From Flavobacteriales bacterium (GTDB taxonomy: Bacteria > Bacteroidota > Bacteroidia > Flavobacteriales > UBA7312), in NCBI GenBank assembly GCA_016779995.1, contig JADHMO010000002.1, positions 173,558-237,557 on the forward strand: a stretch of 64,000 nt of DNA, given 5' to 3'. Made by a program: the position numbers and the translations under genes. The notes beneath the pieces were generated by a model. That model had not been told where the DNA came from, searched no databases, and was given only the letters and a program-made list of their open reading frames with translations. Below, piece by piece: positions 1 through 7,155 of the stretch (within the stretch, counting starts at the first letter, position 1; every line of letters begins with the position of its first letter).

Positions 1-767
1 ACTACAACGGTTTTGTTATTCTTCATGGCTCAGACACCATGGCCTATACGGCATCAGCACTAAGCTTTATGCTAGAAAATTTAAATAAACCCGTTATCCT
101 TACTGGCGCACAATTGCCCATCGGAGTACGCCGAACCGATGCTAAAGAAAATATCATTACCTCCATAGAGATTGCTGCTCAAGGGAACATTCCAGAAGTA
201 TGTGTTTACTTTGAATACCGACTGATGCGAGGCAACCGATGTACCAAGGCCAATGCCGAACATTTTGAGGCCTTTAAAAGTCCTAACTTCATCTATTTGG
301 CAGAAGCGGGTTTGGATATAAAATACAGCCCTATAAAATACGACCATACCCATAAAGACTTGAAAGTACACACCAATTTATGCGAAGACGTTCTTATTCT
401 AAAACTGTTTCCAAGCATGAAAAAAGAGTACATCACTAAAGTATTGGACTTGCCCTATAAAGGTATCATTTTGGAAACCTTTGGTGCAGGTAACGCCACT
501 ACTGCCGATTGGTTTTTAAGGGCGATACAAACTGCCATAGATAATGGAAAATTGATATTAAACGTGAGTCAATGTTTGTCGGGAAGCGTGAGTCAAGGCT
601 TGTACGAAACGAGCTCTAAATTAGAAGAACTCGGTGTAATTGGTGGTAAAGATATGACCACCGAAGCAGCACTAGCCAAAATGATGTACTTATTAGGTAC
701 TGACTATTCGCAAGAAGAAATAAAACAACGCCTTCAAATTTCTTTAAGAGGAGAGCTTAGCAATTAA
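1..767 (+). CDS. ansA: L-asparaginase type I, 5' end cut by window
   Basis: Hydrolyses L-asparagine to aspartate and ammonia, and is expected to be cytoplasmic. The open frame runs in from the window edge, so the N-terminus lies outside. The frame at position 3 reads through HGSDTMAYTASALSFML, which matches the second catalytic Thr-Asp signature (HGTDT) of the asparaginase family. About 255 residues are visible, consistent with a roughly 340-residue type I enzyme. The internal ATG at 39 lies in the middle of this signature and is not the true start. The gene is followed 30 nt later by tRNA-Ser. No signal peptide can be judged because the start is missing. Confidence 0.9.
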   Translation, partial: YNGFVILHGSDTMAYTASALSFMLENLNKPVILTGAQLPIGVRRTDAKENIITSIEIAAQGNIPEVCVYFEYRLMRGNRCTKANAEHFEAFKSPNFIYLAEAGLDIKYSPIKYDHTHKDLKVHTNLCEDVLILKLFPSMKKEYITKVLDLPYKGIILETFGAGNATTADWFLRAIQTAIDNGKLILNVSQCLSGSVSQGLYETSSKLEELGVIGGKDMTTEAALAKMMYLLGTDYSQEEIKQRLQISLRGELSN

Positions 768-796
768 AAAGCATTTCTTAGTTTTGTGACCCTTTT

Positions 797-881
797 GGAA
801 AGGTGGCCGAGTGGCTTAAGGCGCACGCTTGGAAAGCGTGTATACGGAAACGTATCGGGGGTTCGAATCCCTTCCTTTCCG
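797..881 (+). tRNA. tRNA-Ser (anticodon GGA)
   Basis: The acceptor stem pairs GGAAAGG (797-803) with CCTTTCC (874-880), with discriminator G881. The anticodon stem CACGC/GCGTG encloses the loop TTGGAAA, giving anticodon GGA. A long variable arm (TATACGGAAACGTATC) and the T-loop GGTTCGAATCC are class II features typical of tRNA-Ser. The CCA end is not encoded (G881 is followed by CAA), so it must be added after transcription. The last 16 nt are repeated downstream at 984-999. Confidence 0.95.
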
Positions 882-884
882 CAA
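866..884 (+). repeat. tRNA-Ser 3' end, direct repeat copy 1
   Basis: A 19-nt stretch covering the end of the T-arm and acceptor stem plus three flanking bases recurs exactly at 984-1002. The 3' end of a tRNA gene is the usual attachment site of tyrosine-integrase elements. No integrase gene is visible nearby, so the site would be a relic. Confidence 0.75.
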
Positions 885-922
885 AAATAGAAATTACTCT
901 TTTGAGTAGTTTCTATTTTTTT
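885..922 (+). terminator. Intrinsic terminator after tRNA-Ser
   Basis: An AT-rich hairpin (AAATAGAAA then TACTC, loop TTTT, GAGTA then TTTCTATTT) ends in a T-run at 915-922. It sits immediately after the tRNA and probably ends its transcript. The stem is symmetrical, so it could work on either strand. Confidence 0.7.
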
Positions 923-983
923 GTTTGGAGATGAGAACCCATGTTCGAAATGAAATTCTTGAGATTTACGAAGTAAAACGAAA

Positions 984-1002
984 AATCCCTTCCTTTCCGC
1001 AA
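984..1002 (+). repeat. tRNA-Ser 3' end, direct repeat copy 2
   Basis: Exact 19-nt copy of 866-884, 118 bp downstream and not part of any complete tRNA. It is best read as the second attachment-site copy left by an integrated and later deleted element, or as a tandem integration scar. Confidence 0.7.
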
Positions 1003-1010
1003 TAGACAAA

Positions 1011-1031
1011 AGCACCCAAAGGGTGTTTTTT
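1011..1031 (+). terminator. Intrinsic terminator
   Basis: CACCC (1013-1017), loop AAA, GGGTG (1021-1025), then a run of six T. This is a second terminator-like hairpin behind tRNA-Ser, just after the repeated tRNA tail, consistent with the tail copy having carried its own downstream sequence. Confidence 0.65.
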
Positions 1032-1054
1032 CTGTTAAAAGAACTTAAATAAAG

Positions 1055-1080
1055 TGGCACGAGCAAGGATGCTCGCGCCA
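1055..1080 (-). terminator. GC-rich stem-loop after the minus-strand islet
   Basis: TGGCACGAGC (1055-1064) pairs with GCTCGCGCCA (1071-1080) except for one mismatch, with a 6-nt loop. Read on the minus strand it lies 4 nt after the stop codon of the 64-aa membrane protein gene and is followed by CACTTTATTT. It could end that transcript, though the U-tract is poor. Its GC content stands out from the surroundings, so a dispersed repeat (REP-like) is an alternative. Confidence 0.45.
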
Positions 1081-1084
1081 ACAA

Positions 1085-1279
1085 TTATTTAAATAACTTG
1101 TTAAAAAATTTCTGCAGTATAGGTGCAAAGAAAACAGAAGAAGCACCAATTAACGAATATATGATGAAGCTATAGTCATTACTGAGAATTATATCATCTC
1201 GGTAAGTTAGGTAATAGATAACCGAAAATAAAACCGAAATGAAAATAAAAACCGAAATATTTATGAATGTCTTTTTCAT
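1085..1279 (-). CDS. Small two-helix membrane protein, unknown function
   Basis: 64 residues beginning MKKTFINISVF. An in-frame start further upstream would overlap the lipoprotein gene by 79 nt, so the ATG at 1279, 2 nt after that gene's stop, is preferred. There are two hydrophobic segments, roughly residues 5-24 and 38-57, separated by a short charged loop (YRDDIILSNDYS), and the protein ends in FFNKLFK. I do not recognise a family. The tight spacing implies co-transcription with the lipoprotein gene, and a partner or protective role for it is possible, but that is inference. AT-rich like its neighbour. Confidence 0.6.
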   Translation of the reverse strand: MKKTFINISVFIFISVLFSVIYYLTYRDDIILSNDYSFIIYSLIGASSVFFAPILQKFFNKLFK

Positions 1280-1281
1280 AA

Positions 1282-2085
1282 TTACATTAATTGATAAAGT
1301 AAGGCAGAACCTGAAGCCCAAGCTGCACCAAAACCAATTGCTCCAACAATAGTCCCCCAACCTAAAGGTCCAAAACTAGCTAACGCCCAAGTTCTTAATA
1401 GAGTCCCAGCTGCTCCTGCTCCATCTGCCCAAGCTATTGCTTTCCAATTAACTTTAAATTCATCTACATCATCAAATCTTTCTATGTAATCGTCATATCT
1501 GCCCATACCTCCATTTACTTTTGGCATCCAAAATTTTAATGATGCTCTTGATGTCTCAATAAGCACCAATAATATCTCCTTATCTTTGCCATTAATTGCA
1601 TCTATTTTTGTAACAATATTATCCAATGATTTTGATTTTGCCAAATAATTATCATTATTATAAACAACTCTTTTTATTTGATTTAAAATCGTTTTAGAAG
1701 CTTGATTTGATAAATGTCGATTAATTTCTAACTCTATTTCTAATGAGTTGTTTTTTTCAAAATACAAAAACAAATCAGTTAAAGACTTTGGTGGAATTGT
1801 TCTATTGATTGAATAAAAATTTCTTTTTAAAACATCAATAGACGTTGGGTGATTTATAAAAGCTTTTTCTAAAAAAGTATTGTGTAAACGACCAATTAAT
1901 TTAGCTTCATATAAACCTATGACCCCTTTTTTAATTCTATCTTGTCTTAATGTTGGCTCTGTTACTCTTTCGGAAACACTATTAGTTTCATAAAATTCAT
2001 TTTTAGAGCAAGAGGATAAAATAAATATACTCATGGACAGAGCAAAAGTAAATTCTGTAATTCGTTTTAAGTTTAATTTTTTCAT
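1282..2085 (-). CDS. Lipoprotein with glycine-rich hydrophobic C-terminus, unknown function
   Basis: 267 residues. The N-terminal signal ends in a lipobox (FILSSC, Cys about residue 27), so it should be a lipoprotein. Residues 45-210 are hydrophilic and helical with no recognised domain. The last 50 residues are Gly/Ala-rich and hydrophobic (AWADGAGAAGTLLRTWALA, then GWGTIVGAIGFGAAWASG), which resembles the glycine-zipper tail of small bacteriocin-like peptides or a membrane-inserting segment. It forms a two-gene unit with the 64-aa membrane protein. The pair lies in an AT-rich islet beside a duplicated tRNA end, suggesting acquisition. The function is unknown to me, and the resemblance to toxins is only compositional. 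Confidence 0.7.
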   Translation of the reverse strand: MKKLNLKRITEFTFALSMSIFILSSCSKNEFYETNSVSERVTEPTLRQDRIKKGVIGLYEAKLIGRLHNTFLEKAFINHPTSIDVLKRNFYSINRTIPPKSLTDLFLYFEKNNSLEIELEINRHLSNQASKTILNQIKRVVYNNDNYLAKSKSLDNIVTKIDAINGKDKEILLVLIETSRASLKFWMPKVNGGMGRYDDYIERFDDVDEFKVNWKAIAWADGAGAAGTLLRTWALASFGPLGWGTIVGAIGFGAAWASGSALLYQLM

Positions 2086-2114
2086 GATTTTCTAATTAAT
2101 AATTATTATTTCAA

Positions 2115-2122
2115 CAAAGCTA
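2115..2122 (-). promoter_or_regulatory. -7 box (TAnnTTTG) of the lipoprotein gene
   Basis: On the minus strand the sequence TAGCTTTG matches the Bacteroidota -7 consensus TAnnTTTG. It lies 29 nt before the lipoprotein start codon at 2085. A pair of nested inverted repeats sits about where the -33 region would be. Confidence 0.5.
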
Positions 2123-2132
2123 ACAGTTTAGC

Positions 2133-2153
2133 GTCTCATTTTATGAGACTCAT
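2133..2153. repeat. Nested inverted repeats upstream of the lipoprotein promoter
   Basis: GTCTCAT-TTT-ATGAGAC (2133-2149) is a perfect inverted repeat. It overlaps a second palindrome, ATGAGACTCAT (2143-2153). Together they give three alternating TCTCAT/ATGAGA half sites in the predicted -33 region. This could be an operator, but no regulator gene is adjacent. Confidence 0.5.
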
Positions 2154-2247
2154 AAAAATTTATTCAAATTTGAATTGCTGACCTCAGGCGCAACTTGGAT
2201 TGAATATTAAAAACAAAGTAGCATTTTTTTTAAACTATTAATTTGTG

Positions 2248-2255
2248 TAAATTTG
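2248..2255 (+). promoter_or_regulatory. -7 box of the exbB operon
   Basis: TAAATTTG fits TAnnTTTG and lies 38 nt before the chosen ATG at 2294. Its place between the divergent lipoprotein gene and exbB makes it the likely operon promoter. It also argues against the earlier in-frame start at 2243, which would precede the transcript. Confidence 0.55.
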
Positions 2256-2293
2256 CGAGAACTTTAAAAAAACAATTTAAAACTAACATTGAA

Positions 2294-3106
2294 ATGAAAA
2301 ATCTATTAGCTCTTTTTATGCTGACTATTTCCCTGACCTTTGGGCTAAGTCAAGCAACTTTTGCTACAGTACAAGATGAAATTGACACTACAACAGTCGT
2401 TGAAGAAACGGAAGCTGTTGAAGAAGTAGTCGAAACAACTTCAGAAGCACCAAGTGCTGAAGTAGCAGAAAGTCCCTCTTTTCACCAAGTTATCAAACAA
2501 AAATTTATTGAAGGTGGTCCATCATTTATGGGTATCGTTCTATTGTGTCTTATCTTAGGATTGGCACTATGTATAGAAAGAATCATCTACCTAAACAAAG
2601 CTACTACTAATGCTGATGATCTATTATCAGACATCGAAGGAGCTTTATCTTCAGGGAATGTAGATGCTGCCAAAGAAGTATGTAGAAATACTGCTGGTCC
2701 TGTAGCAAGTATATTTTATCAAGGCTTAGACCGTTCTGGCGAGGGTATTGATGTGGTAGAAAAGTCAGTAGTGGCTTACGGAAGTGTACAAATGGGTTTA
2801 TTAGAAAGAGGTCTTTCATGGATTTCATTATTTATCGCTCTAGCACCAATGCTTGGTTTCATGGGTACTGTAATTGGTATGATTGGTGCTTTTGACGCTA
2901 TTGAGGCAGCAGGAGACATTTCTCCATCATTAGTTGCTGGAGGTATAAAAGTAGCACTTTTAACTACTGTATTCGGTCTTATCGTAGCCATGATATTACA
3001 AATCTTTTACAACTATATTGTTGCAAAAATTGATAGCATCGTGAATACTATGGAAGATGCTTCTATATCCTTTGTAGACATTTTAGTAAAAAACAAAATT
3101 AAATAA
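2294..3106 (+). CDS. exbB: MotA/TolQ/ExbB proton channel family protein
   Basis: Inner-membrane proton channel subunit that, with ExbD, energises TonB-type or Tol-type transport across the outer membrane. 270 residues from MKNLLALFML. An upstream in-frame codon at 2243 lies within the promoter region and would hide the signal sequence. Visible order: signal-peptide-like segment 1-25, acidic Thr/Glu/Val linker (about 28-60), TM helix near 80-100, cytoplasmic loop, then the ExbB core with two TM helices (SWISLFIALAPMLGFMGTVI and GIKVALLTTVFGLIVAM). A signal peptide plus acidic linker before the channel is common in Bacteroidota ExbB. First gene of a four-gene operon (gaps of 2-3 nt). Confidence 0.9.
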   Translation: MKNLLALFMLTISLTFGLSQATFATVQDEIDTTTVVEETEAVEEVVETTSEAPSAEVAESPSFHQVIKQKFIEGGPSFMGIVLLCLILGLALCIERIIYLNKATTNADDLLSDIEGALSSGNVDAAKEVCRNTAGPVASIFYQGLDRSGEGIDVVEKSVVAYGSVQMGLLERGLSWISLFIALAPMLGFMGTVIGMIGAFDAIEAAGDISPSLVAGGIKVALLTTVFGLIVAMILQIFYNYIVAKIDSIVNTMEDASISFVDILVKNKIK

Positions 3107-3108
3107 GC

Positions 3109-3447
3109 ATGTCGGATTTTCTAATCAATGCCGGACTGATTCTAACCTACATCATGATAGGTGCTGCTACTTTGGCAGCCGTTATCTATCCTTTGATGTT
3201 CTTGGCTAAGAATCCTTCAAAAGGCAAAACAGCGTTGATGGGTGTTGGTGGATTGCTGCTTATAGCGGTTGTATCTTACATCATCGCATCAGGAGATATA
3301 ATGACTTTCCCTGGTTCTGAAAAGTTTGGAATGACAGAAGCCTCCACTAAAAGAGTAGGTATGGGTTTAATTACTTTCTACATACTTTCTATTGGTGCTA
3401 TTCTAGCCGTTCTTTATGCTGAGTTAGGTAAACTATTTAAAAAGTAA
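3109..3447 (+). CDS. Small integral membrane protein of the ExbB/ExbD operon
   Basis: 112 residues with three hydrophobic segments (about 8-30, 41-60 and 85-105) and a basic end (LGKLFKK). It lies between exbB and exbD with 2- and 3-nt gaps, so it is probably translated with them. Such a small TM protein between exbB and exbD is a recurring Bacteroidota arrangement. A structural role in the energiser complex is inferred from position only, as no catalytic motif is visible. Confidence 0.8.
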   Translation: MSDFLINAGLILTYIMIGAATLAAVIYPLMFLAKNPSKGKTALMGVGGLLLIAVVSYIIASGDIMTFPGSEKFGMTEASTKRVGMGLITFYILSIGAILAVLYAELGKLFKK

Positions 3448-3450
3448 ATT

Positions 3451-3996
3451 ATGGCAAGAAGAGCAAAAGGTGCATCAGAAATCAATGCAGGCTCTATGGC
3501 AGATATCGCCTTCTTACTGCTTATCTTCTTCCTAGTAACTACTACTATGGACGTGGATACCGGTTTGGCGCGTAAACTACCTCCCATGCCTGAAGAAGAT
3601 GTTATTCAAGATGATTCTCAAATCAAAGCCAAAAACATCTATGTAGTATTAATAAACTCCAACAACCAATTGCTGGTAGAAAACGAGTTTATTGATATCA
3701 CACAACTTCGTGCAGGTGCTAAAGCTTTTATCAATAATAATGGTCGTAATCCCGAATTATCGGACAACCCACAAAAAGCCATTATTTCATTACAGAACGA
3801 TAGAGGAACATCTTACGAAACCTACATTCAAGTACAAAACGAATTGGCGGCTGCTTATAGAGAGCTCAGAGACGCTAAGGCTATGCAACGTTTTGGTATG
3901 ATGTATGCTGATTTGAACAATACACAGCAGAAAGAGATAAGAAAGGAATACCCTCAAAAAATCTCCGAAGCAGAACCCAAAAATATTGGAAACTAA
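3451..3996 (+). CDS. exbD: ExbD/TolR family biopolymer transport protein (first copy)
   Basis: 181 residues: short basic cytoplasmic N-terminus (MARRAKGASEINAGS), a single TM helix (about 17-35, MADIAFLLLIFFLV) containing the conserved proton-path Asp (MADIAFLL), then a periplasmic domain. It partners ExbB in proton-driven energising of outer-membrane transport. It is longer than a typical 130-145-residue ExbD, with extra Gln/Asn-rich sequence after about residue 130. A second exbD follows 2 nt later. Paired, diverged ExbD proteins are common in this phylum. Confidence 0.9.
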   Translation: MARRAKGASEINAGSMADIAFLLLIFFLVTTTMDVDTGLARKLPPMPEEDVIQDDSQIKAKNIYVVLINSNNQLLVENEFIDITQLRAGAKAFINNNGRNPELSDNPQKAIISLQNDRGTSYETYIQVQNELAAAYRELRDAKAMQRFGMMYADLNNTQQKEIRKEYPQKISEAEPKNIGN

Positions 3997-3998
3997 AC

Positions 3999-4466
3999 AT
4001 GTCTAAATTCAAAAAAAATTCGAATAAGGATACGCCAGGAATATCGACAGCATCGCTGCCTGATATCGTATTTATGCTATTGTTTTTCTTTATGGTAACG
4101 ACCGTTATGCGTGAAACCACCATTATGGTACAACAAAAATTACCACAAGCGACAGAAATACAAAAGCTAGAAAAGAAATCTTTAGTAAGCTATATTTACA
4201 TTGGAAGTCCAGTGGAGAGAATGCAAGCCACTTATGGTACTAAAGCTCGTATTCAGCTCAACGATGCCTTTGCTACTGTCGACGATATTCCACAGTACAT
4301 TACTGCCGAGCGTACTGCTCGTGATGAAAAAGAAGTGCCGTTTATGACCACTTCCATTAAGGCGGATCAAAATACCAAAATGGGTATTGTAACTGACGTC
4401 AAGCAAGAGCTTCGTAAAGCCAATGCACTCAAGATTAACTATTCTACCAGAAAGAAAGTTCAGTAA
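3999..4466 (+). CDS. exbD: ExbD/TolR family biopolymer transport protein (second copy)
   Basis: 155 residues: N-terminal SKFKKNSNKDTPGISTASL, then a single TM helix with the conserved Asp (LPDIVFMLLFFFMVTT) and a periplasmic domain. It is clearly diverged from the first ExbD, so the two may form a hetero-oligomeric peg in the ExbB pore (inference). It is the last gene of the operon, followed 27 nt later by a strong hairpin and T-run. Confidence 0.9.
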   Translation: MSKFKKNSNKDTPGISTASLPDIVFMLLFFFMVTTVMRETTIMVQQKLPQATEIQKLEKKSLVSYIYIGSPVERMQATYGTKARIQLNDAFATVDDIPQYITAERTARDEKEVPFMTTSIKADQNTKMGIVTDVKQELRKANALKINYSTRKKVQ

Positions 4467-4492
4467 GAATTGTTCAATTTTTTAAAGTTAAA

Positions 4493-4520
4493 GGCCCGTT
4501 TTTACGGGTCTTTTTTTTTA
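4493..4520 (+). terminator. Terminator of the exb operon
   Basis: GGCCCGT, loop TTT, ACGGGTC, followed by nine T. It lies just after exbD2 and touches the stop codon of the convergent CPBP protease gene, whose TAA (minus strand) is at 4518-4520. Part of the T-run is therefore shared with that gene's end. Confidence 0.85.
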
Positions 4521-5408
4521 GGTCGATTGAGGCTTAGAAATCGTCTTGAGTAAATACAACAACATTAGTAACCCCAGTAAAGCGATGACAAGCATGGATA
4601 ACTGACCATCTTCAGTACCAAGATGCTCAACCTCTTTGGATATGCTTTGTTGATTAATGAAGTAACTCAAGATAACTGCCCCTGCATTATTGACAAAGTG
4701 AGCCAAAATAGGCAACCATATTGAACCACTCCAATAAAACAAATAACCCAACAAGCCACCGATTAGAAAGCGAGGGATAAAGCCTAAAAATTGCAAGTGC
4801 ATGGCACTAAAAAGAAAAGCTGTTATCCAAATGCTCAAGTGTATTTTTCCATTTCTAGAAAACAACTCTTTCTGTATGACTCCCCTAAATAATAACTCCT
4901 CGCCAAGTGCTGGAATAACACCTATAATTAAGATATTGAGCAATAATCCCGACCAATGATTAACCTTTAAAAAGGCTTCCGTTATCTGCATAGCCTGACT
5001 TTCTGCCAAACGCATCCAGTCTTCTAGACTAGACAAAAAAGATGGTAAATGCAAACCTTCATTCCACAAAGCTAGGGCATTAATCAAAGGGAAAGCAAAG
5101 CACATAATAGCAACAGTCAACAGAAATTGCTGACGACTCACTGCGTTAAAATTTAGTGACTTAGACGTCAGATAGGCGAATAAAAAAGGAGGCACAATAA
5201 ATAAGCCAATAGAACTAAACGCTTGTAAAAACTTCAAGGATTGTATGGTAGCTTTATTCTCAAAATCGCTTAGAGAAGGGGCATCAATGAGGCTAACGCC
5301 TATCATACCTAAAGCGTTGAAGACAATAAAGCTCACAAATAGCAACATCAATAAGATAAAGACTTGCTTGACGGGTGTATAATCATGATAAATGCCTTTA
5401 AGATTCAT
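4518..5408 (-). CDS. CPBP family intramembrane glutamic endopeptidase
   Basis: 296 residues from MNLKGIYHDY. A longer reading to 5573 would run through the divergent dusB promoter and start, so the ATG at 5408 is chosen. Multi-pass membrane protein (about eight hydrophobic segments). The CAAX/CPBP (ABI) motifs are present in order: EELLFRG near 170-176, FSAMH near 200-204, and HFVNN near 237-241, which supply the catalytic Glu/His/Asn set. The substrate is unknown. Members include bacteriocin self-immunity and prenyl-protein proteases, but nothing around it suggests either. Divergent from dusB with a 31-bp gap. Confidence 0.85.
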   Translation of the reverse strand: MNLKGIYHDYTPVKQVFILLMLLFVSFIVFNALGMIGVSLIDAPSLSDFENKATIQSLKFLQAFSSIGLFIVPPFLFAYLTSKSLNFNAVSRQQFLLTVAIMCFAFPLINALALWNEGLHLPSFLSSLEDWMRLAESQAMQITEAFLKVNHWSGLLLNILIIGVIPALGEELLFRGVIQKELFSRNGKIHLSIWITAFLFSAMHLQFLGFIPRFLIGGLLGYLFYWSGSIWLPILAHFVNNAGAVILSYFINQQSISKEVEHLGTEDGQLSMLVIALLGLLMLLYLLKTISKPQST

Positions 5409-5426
5409 ATCGAATAATAAATTAGT

Positions 5427-5434
5427 TAATTTTG
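5427..5434 (+). promoter_or_regulatory. -7 box of dusB
   Basis: TAATTTTG matches TAnnTTTG and ends only 5 nt before the dusB ATG at 5440. The transcript would start at or next to the ATG, which both fixes the start codon and predicts a nearly leaderless message. Confidence 0.6.
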
Positions 5435-5439
5435 CAAAA

Positions 5440-6435
5440 ATGAGTGTAAAGATAGGTAATATCGATTTAGGTGAGTTTCCATTGCTATTAGCTCCTATGG
5501 AAGATGTCAGTGACCCGCCATTTCGTGCGTTGTGCAAACGCCACGGAGCCGATGTTATGTACACCGAGTTCATCTCTTCAGAAGGACTAATACGAGATGC
5601 AGTAAAGAGTACTCAAAAATTAGACTTCTTCGATTACGAACGCCCACTAGCCATTCAAATTTTTGGACACGATATAGAGTCCATGAAGCAAACCACCAGA
5701 ATATGTGAGAAGGTAAATCCTGACTTCATAGACATCAATTACGGTTGCCCCGTTAAAAAGGTGACCTGCAAAGGAGCTGGTTCAGGCATACTCCAAGATA
5801 TCCCTAAGATGGTATCCATGACCAAAGAGATTGTCAATTCCACTCATTTGCCAGTAACCGTAAAAACACGTTTGGGCTGGGACGACAATAGCAAACACAT
5901 CGTTGAAATTGCTGAACGACTGCAAGATGTTGGCATCAAAGCTATCGCAATACACGGTCGTACACGCAAACAAATGTATAAGGGAGAAGCCGATTGGAGT
6001 CTTATTGCCGATGTCAAGAACAACCCACGCATGCACATTCCTGTATTTGGAAATGGCGATGTAGATAGCCCACAGACTGCACAATTAAAACGTGACAAAT
6101 ACGGTGTTGATGGCATTATGATAGGTCGTGCTGCCATTGGTTACCCTTGGATATTCAATGAAATAAAACACTTTCTAAAAACAGGACAAGAACTGCCTAA
6201 ACCTACTATGAAAGAACGCATAGAGGTATGTAAAGAGCATTTGGAATTTTCAATAAAATGGAAAGGTCCAATTTTAGGTGTTGTAGAAACAAGACGACAC
6301 TACACCAATTATTTTAAGCATATTCCAAATTTTAAAGAATACAGAATGCAATTAGTGACGGCACAACAGCCTGAAGAACTTTTTGAGATTCTTAGCGAAA
6401 TAGAGCGTACATTTGGAGAATATGAATTTGCTTAA
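5440..6435 (+). CDS. dusB: tRNA-dihydrouridine synthase
   Basis: FMN enzyme that reduces uridine to dihydrouridine in the D-loop of tRNA. 331 residues from MSVKIGNIDL; an upstream in-frame ATG at 5392 precedes the promoter. Visible: FMN-binding LAPMEDVSD (17-25), NYGCPVKKV with the catalytic Cys near 103, KTRLGWD, IHGRTRKQMYKG, GNGDV, and DGIMIGRAAIGYPWIF near the end of the TIM barrel. This motif set is that of the DusB group. rluF starts directly after its stop codon, so two RNA-modification genes are coupled. Confidence 0.93.
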   Translation: MSVKIGNIDLGEFPLLLAPMEDVSDPPFRALCKRHGADVMYTEFISSEGLIRDAVKSTQKLDFFDYERPLAIQIFGHDIESMKQTTRICEKVNPDFIDINYGCPVKKVTCKGAGSGILQDIPKMVSMTKEIVNSTHLPVTVKTRLGWDDNSKHIVEIAERLQDVGIKAIAIHGRTRKQMYKGEADWSLIADVKNNPRMHIPVFGNGDVDSPQTAQLKRDKYGVDGIMIGRAAIGYPWIFNEIKHFLKTGQELPKPTMKERIEVCKEHLEFSIKWKGPILGVVETRRHYTNYFKHIPNFKEYRMQLVTAQQPEELFEILSEIERTFGEYEFA

Positions 6436-7155
6436 ATGAAAGAAACACGCATCAATAAATATTTAAGTGAAGTAGGCTATTGTTCTAGACGAGCTGCCGA
6501 TAAACTGATAGAACAAGGGCGAGTGACCATCAATGGCGAAGTACCTCTTATGGGCACTAAAATAGTACTAGGAGATGAAGTATGTGTGGATGGCAAGGCG
6601 GTAATTAAGTCAGAAGAAACGGCTGTCTATATTGCCCTAAACAAACCCACTGGCATTGTATGCACTACTGATACTAGAGTAGAAAAAGATAACATCATAG
6701 ACTACCTCAACTATCCCAAACGTATTTTTCCCATCGGCAGACTAGACAAAGCAAGTGAAGGGCTTATACTTTTAACTAATGATGGAGATATCGTAAACAA
6801 GATACTGAGAGCCAGAAACAACCACGAAAAGGAATACATTGTGCATGTCAACAAAAAAATTGACGCTGACTTTGTGAGCAAGATGAGTCAAGGTATTCCA
6901 ATTTTGGACACCATTACTCGCCCTTGTAAAGTCAAAAAAATAGGAGATTACCGTTTTAAAATTATTCTGACTCAAGGGCTGAACCGACAAATTCGCCGTA
7001 TGTGTGAATACTTAGGTTATCATGTAGTCAGACTCAAGCGTATTCGTATAATGAATATTCACCTCGATTTGAAAGTTGGTGAGCATCGTGATTTGAGCAA
7101 ATCTGAACTGAAAGAGTTAAATCGTCTGATTGAACCTTCTTCTAAGACGGTTTAG
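6436..7155 (+). CDS. rluF: 23S rRNA pseudouridine synthase RluF-like
   Basis: RsuA/RluB/RluE/RluF family enzyme converting a uridine in rRNA to pseudouridine. 239 residues. The N-terminal S4 RNA-binding domain (about 4-60, INKYLSEVGYCSRRAADKL) is followed by the catalytic domain with GRLDKASEGLILLTNDG (Asp near 104) and the RQIRRMCEYLGYHVVRLKR motif near 190. RluF (U2604 of 23S rRNA) is the closest match by motif pattern. The target site is inferred. The ATG abuts the dusB stop with no gap. The 3' end overlaps the convergent permease gene by 4 nt. Confidence 0.88.
   Translation: MKETRINKYLSEVGYCSRRAADKLIEQGRVTINGEVPLMGTKIVLGDEVCVDGKAVIKSEETAVYIALNKPTGIVCTTDTRVEKDNIIDYLNYPKRIFPIGRLDKASEGLILLTNDGDIVNKILRARNNHEKEYIVHVNKKIDADFVSKMSQGIPILDTITRPCKVKKIGDYRFKIILTQGLNRQIRRMCEYLGYHVVRLKRIRIMNIHLDLKVGEHRDLSKSELKELNRLIEPSSKTV

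Noticed and set aside
764..1084. 106-codon open frame on the minus strand across tRNA-Ser and its repeat
   Set aside because: It is the antisense of a tRNA gene and two terminators. Such frames are an artefact of structured RNA genes.
5409..5573. N-terminal extension of the CPBP protease
   Set aside because: Would overlap the divergent dusB start and promoter. The internal ATG at 5408 gives a normal membrane protein start.
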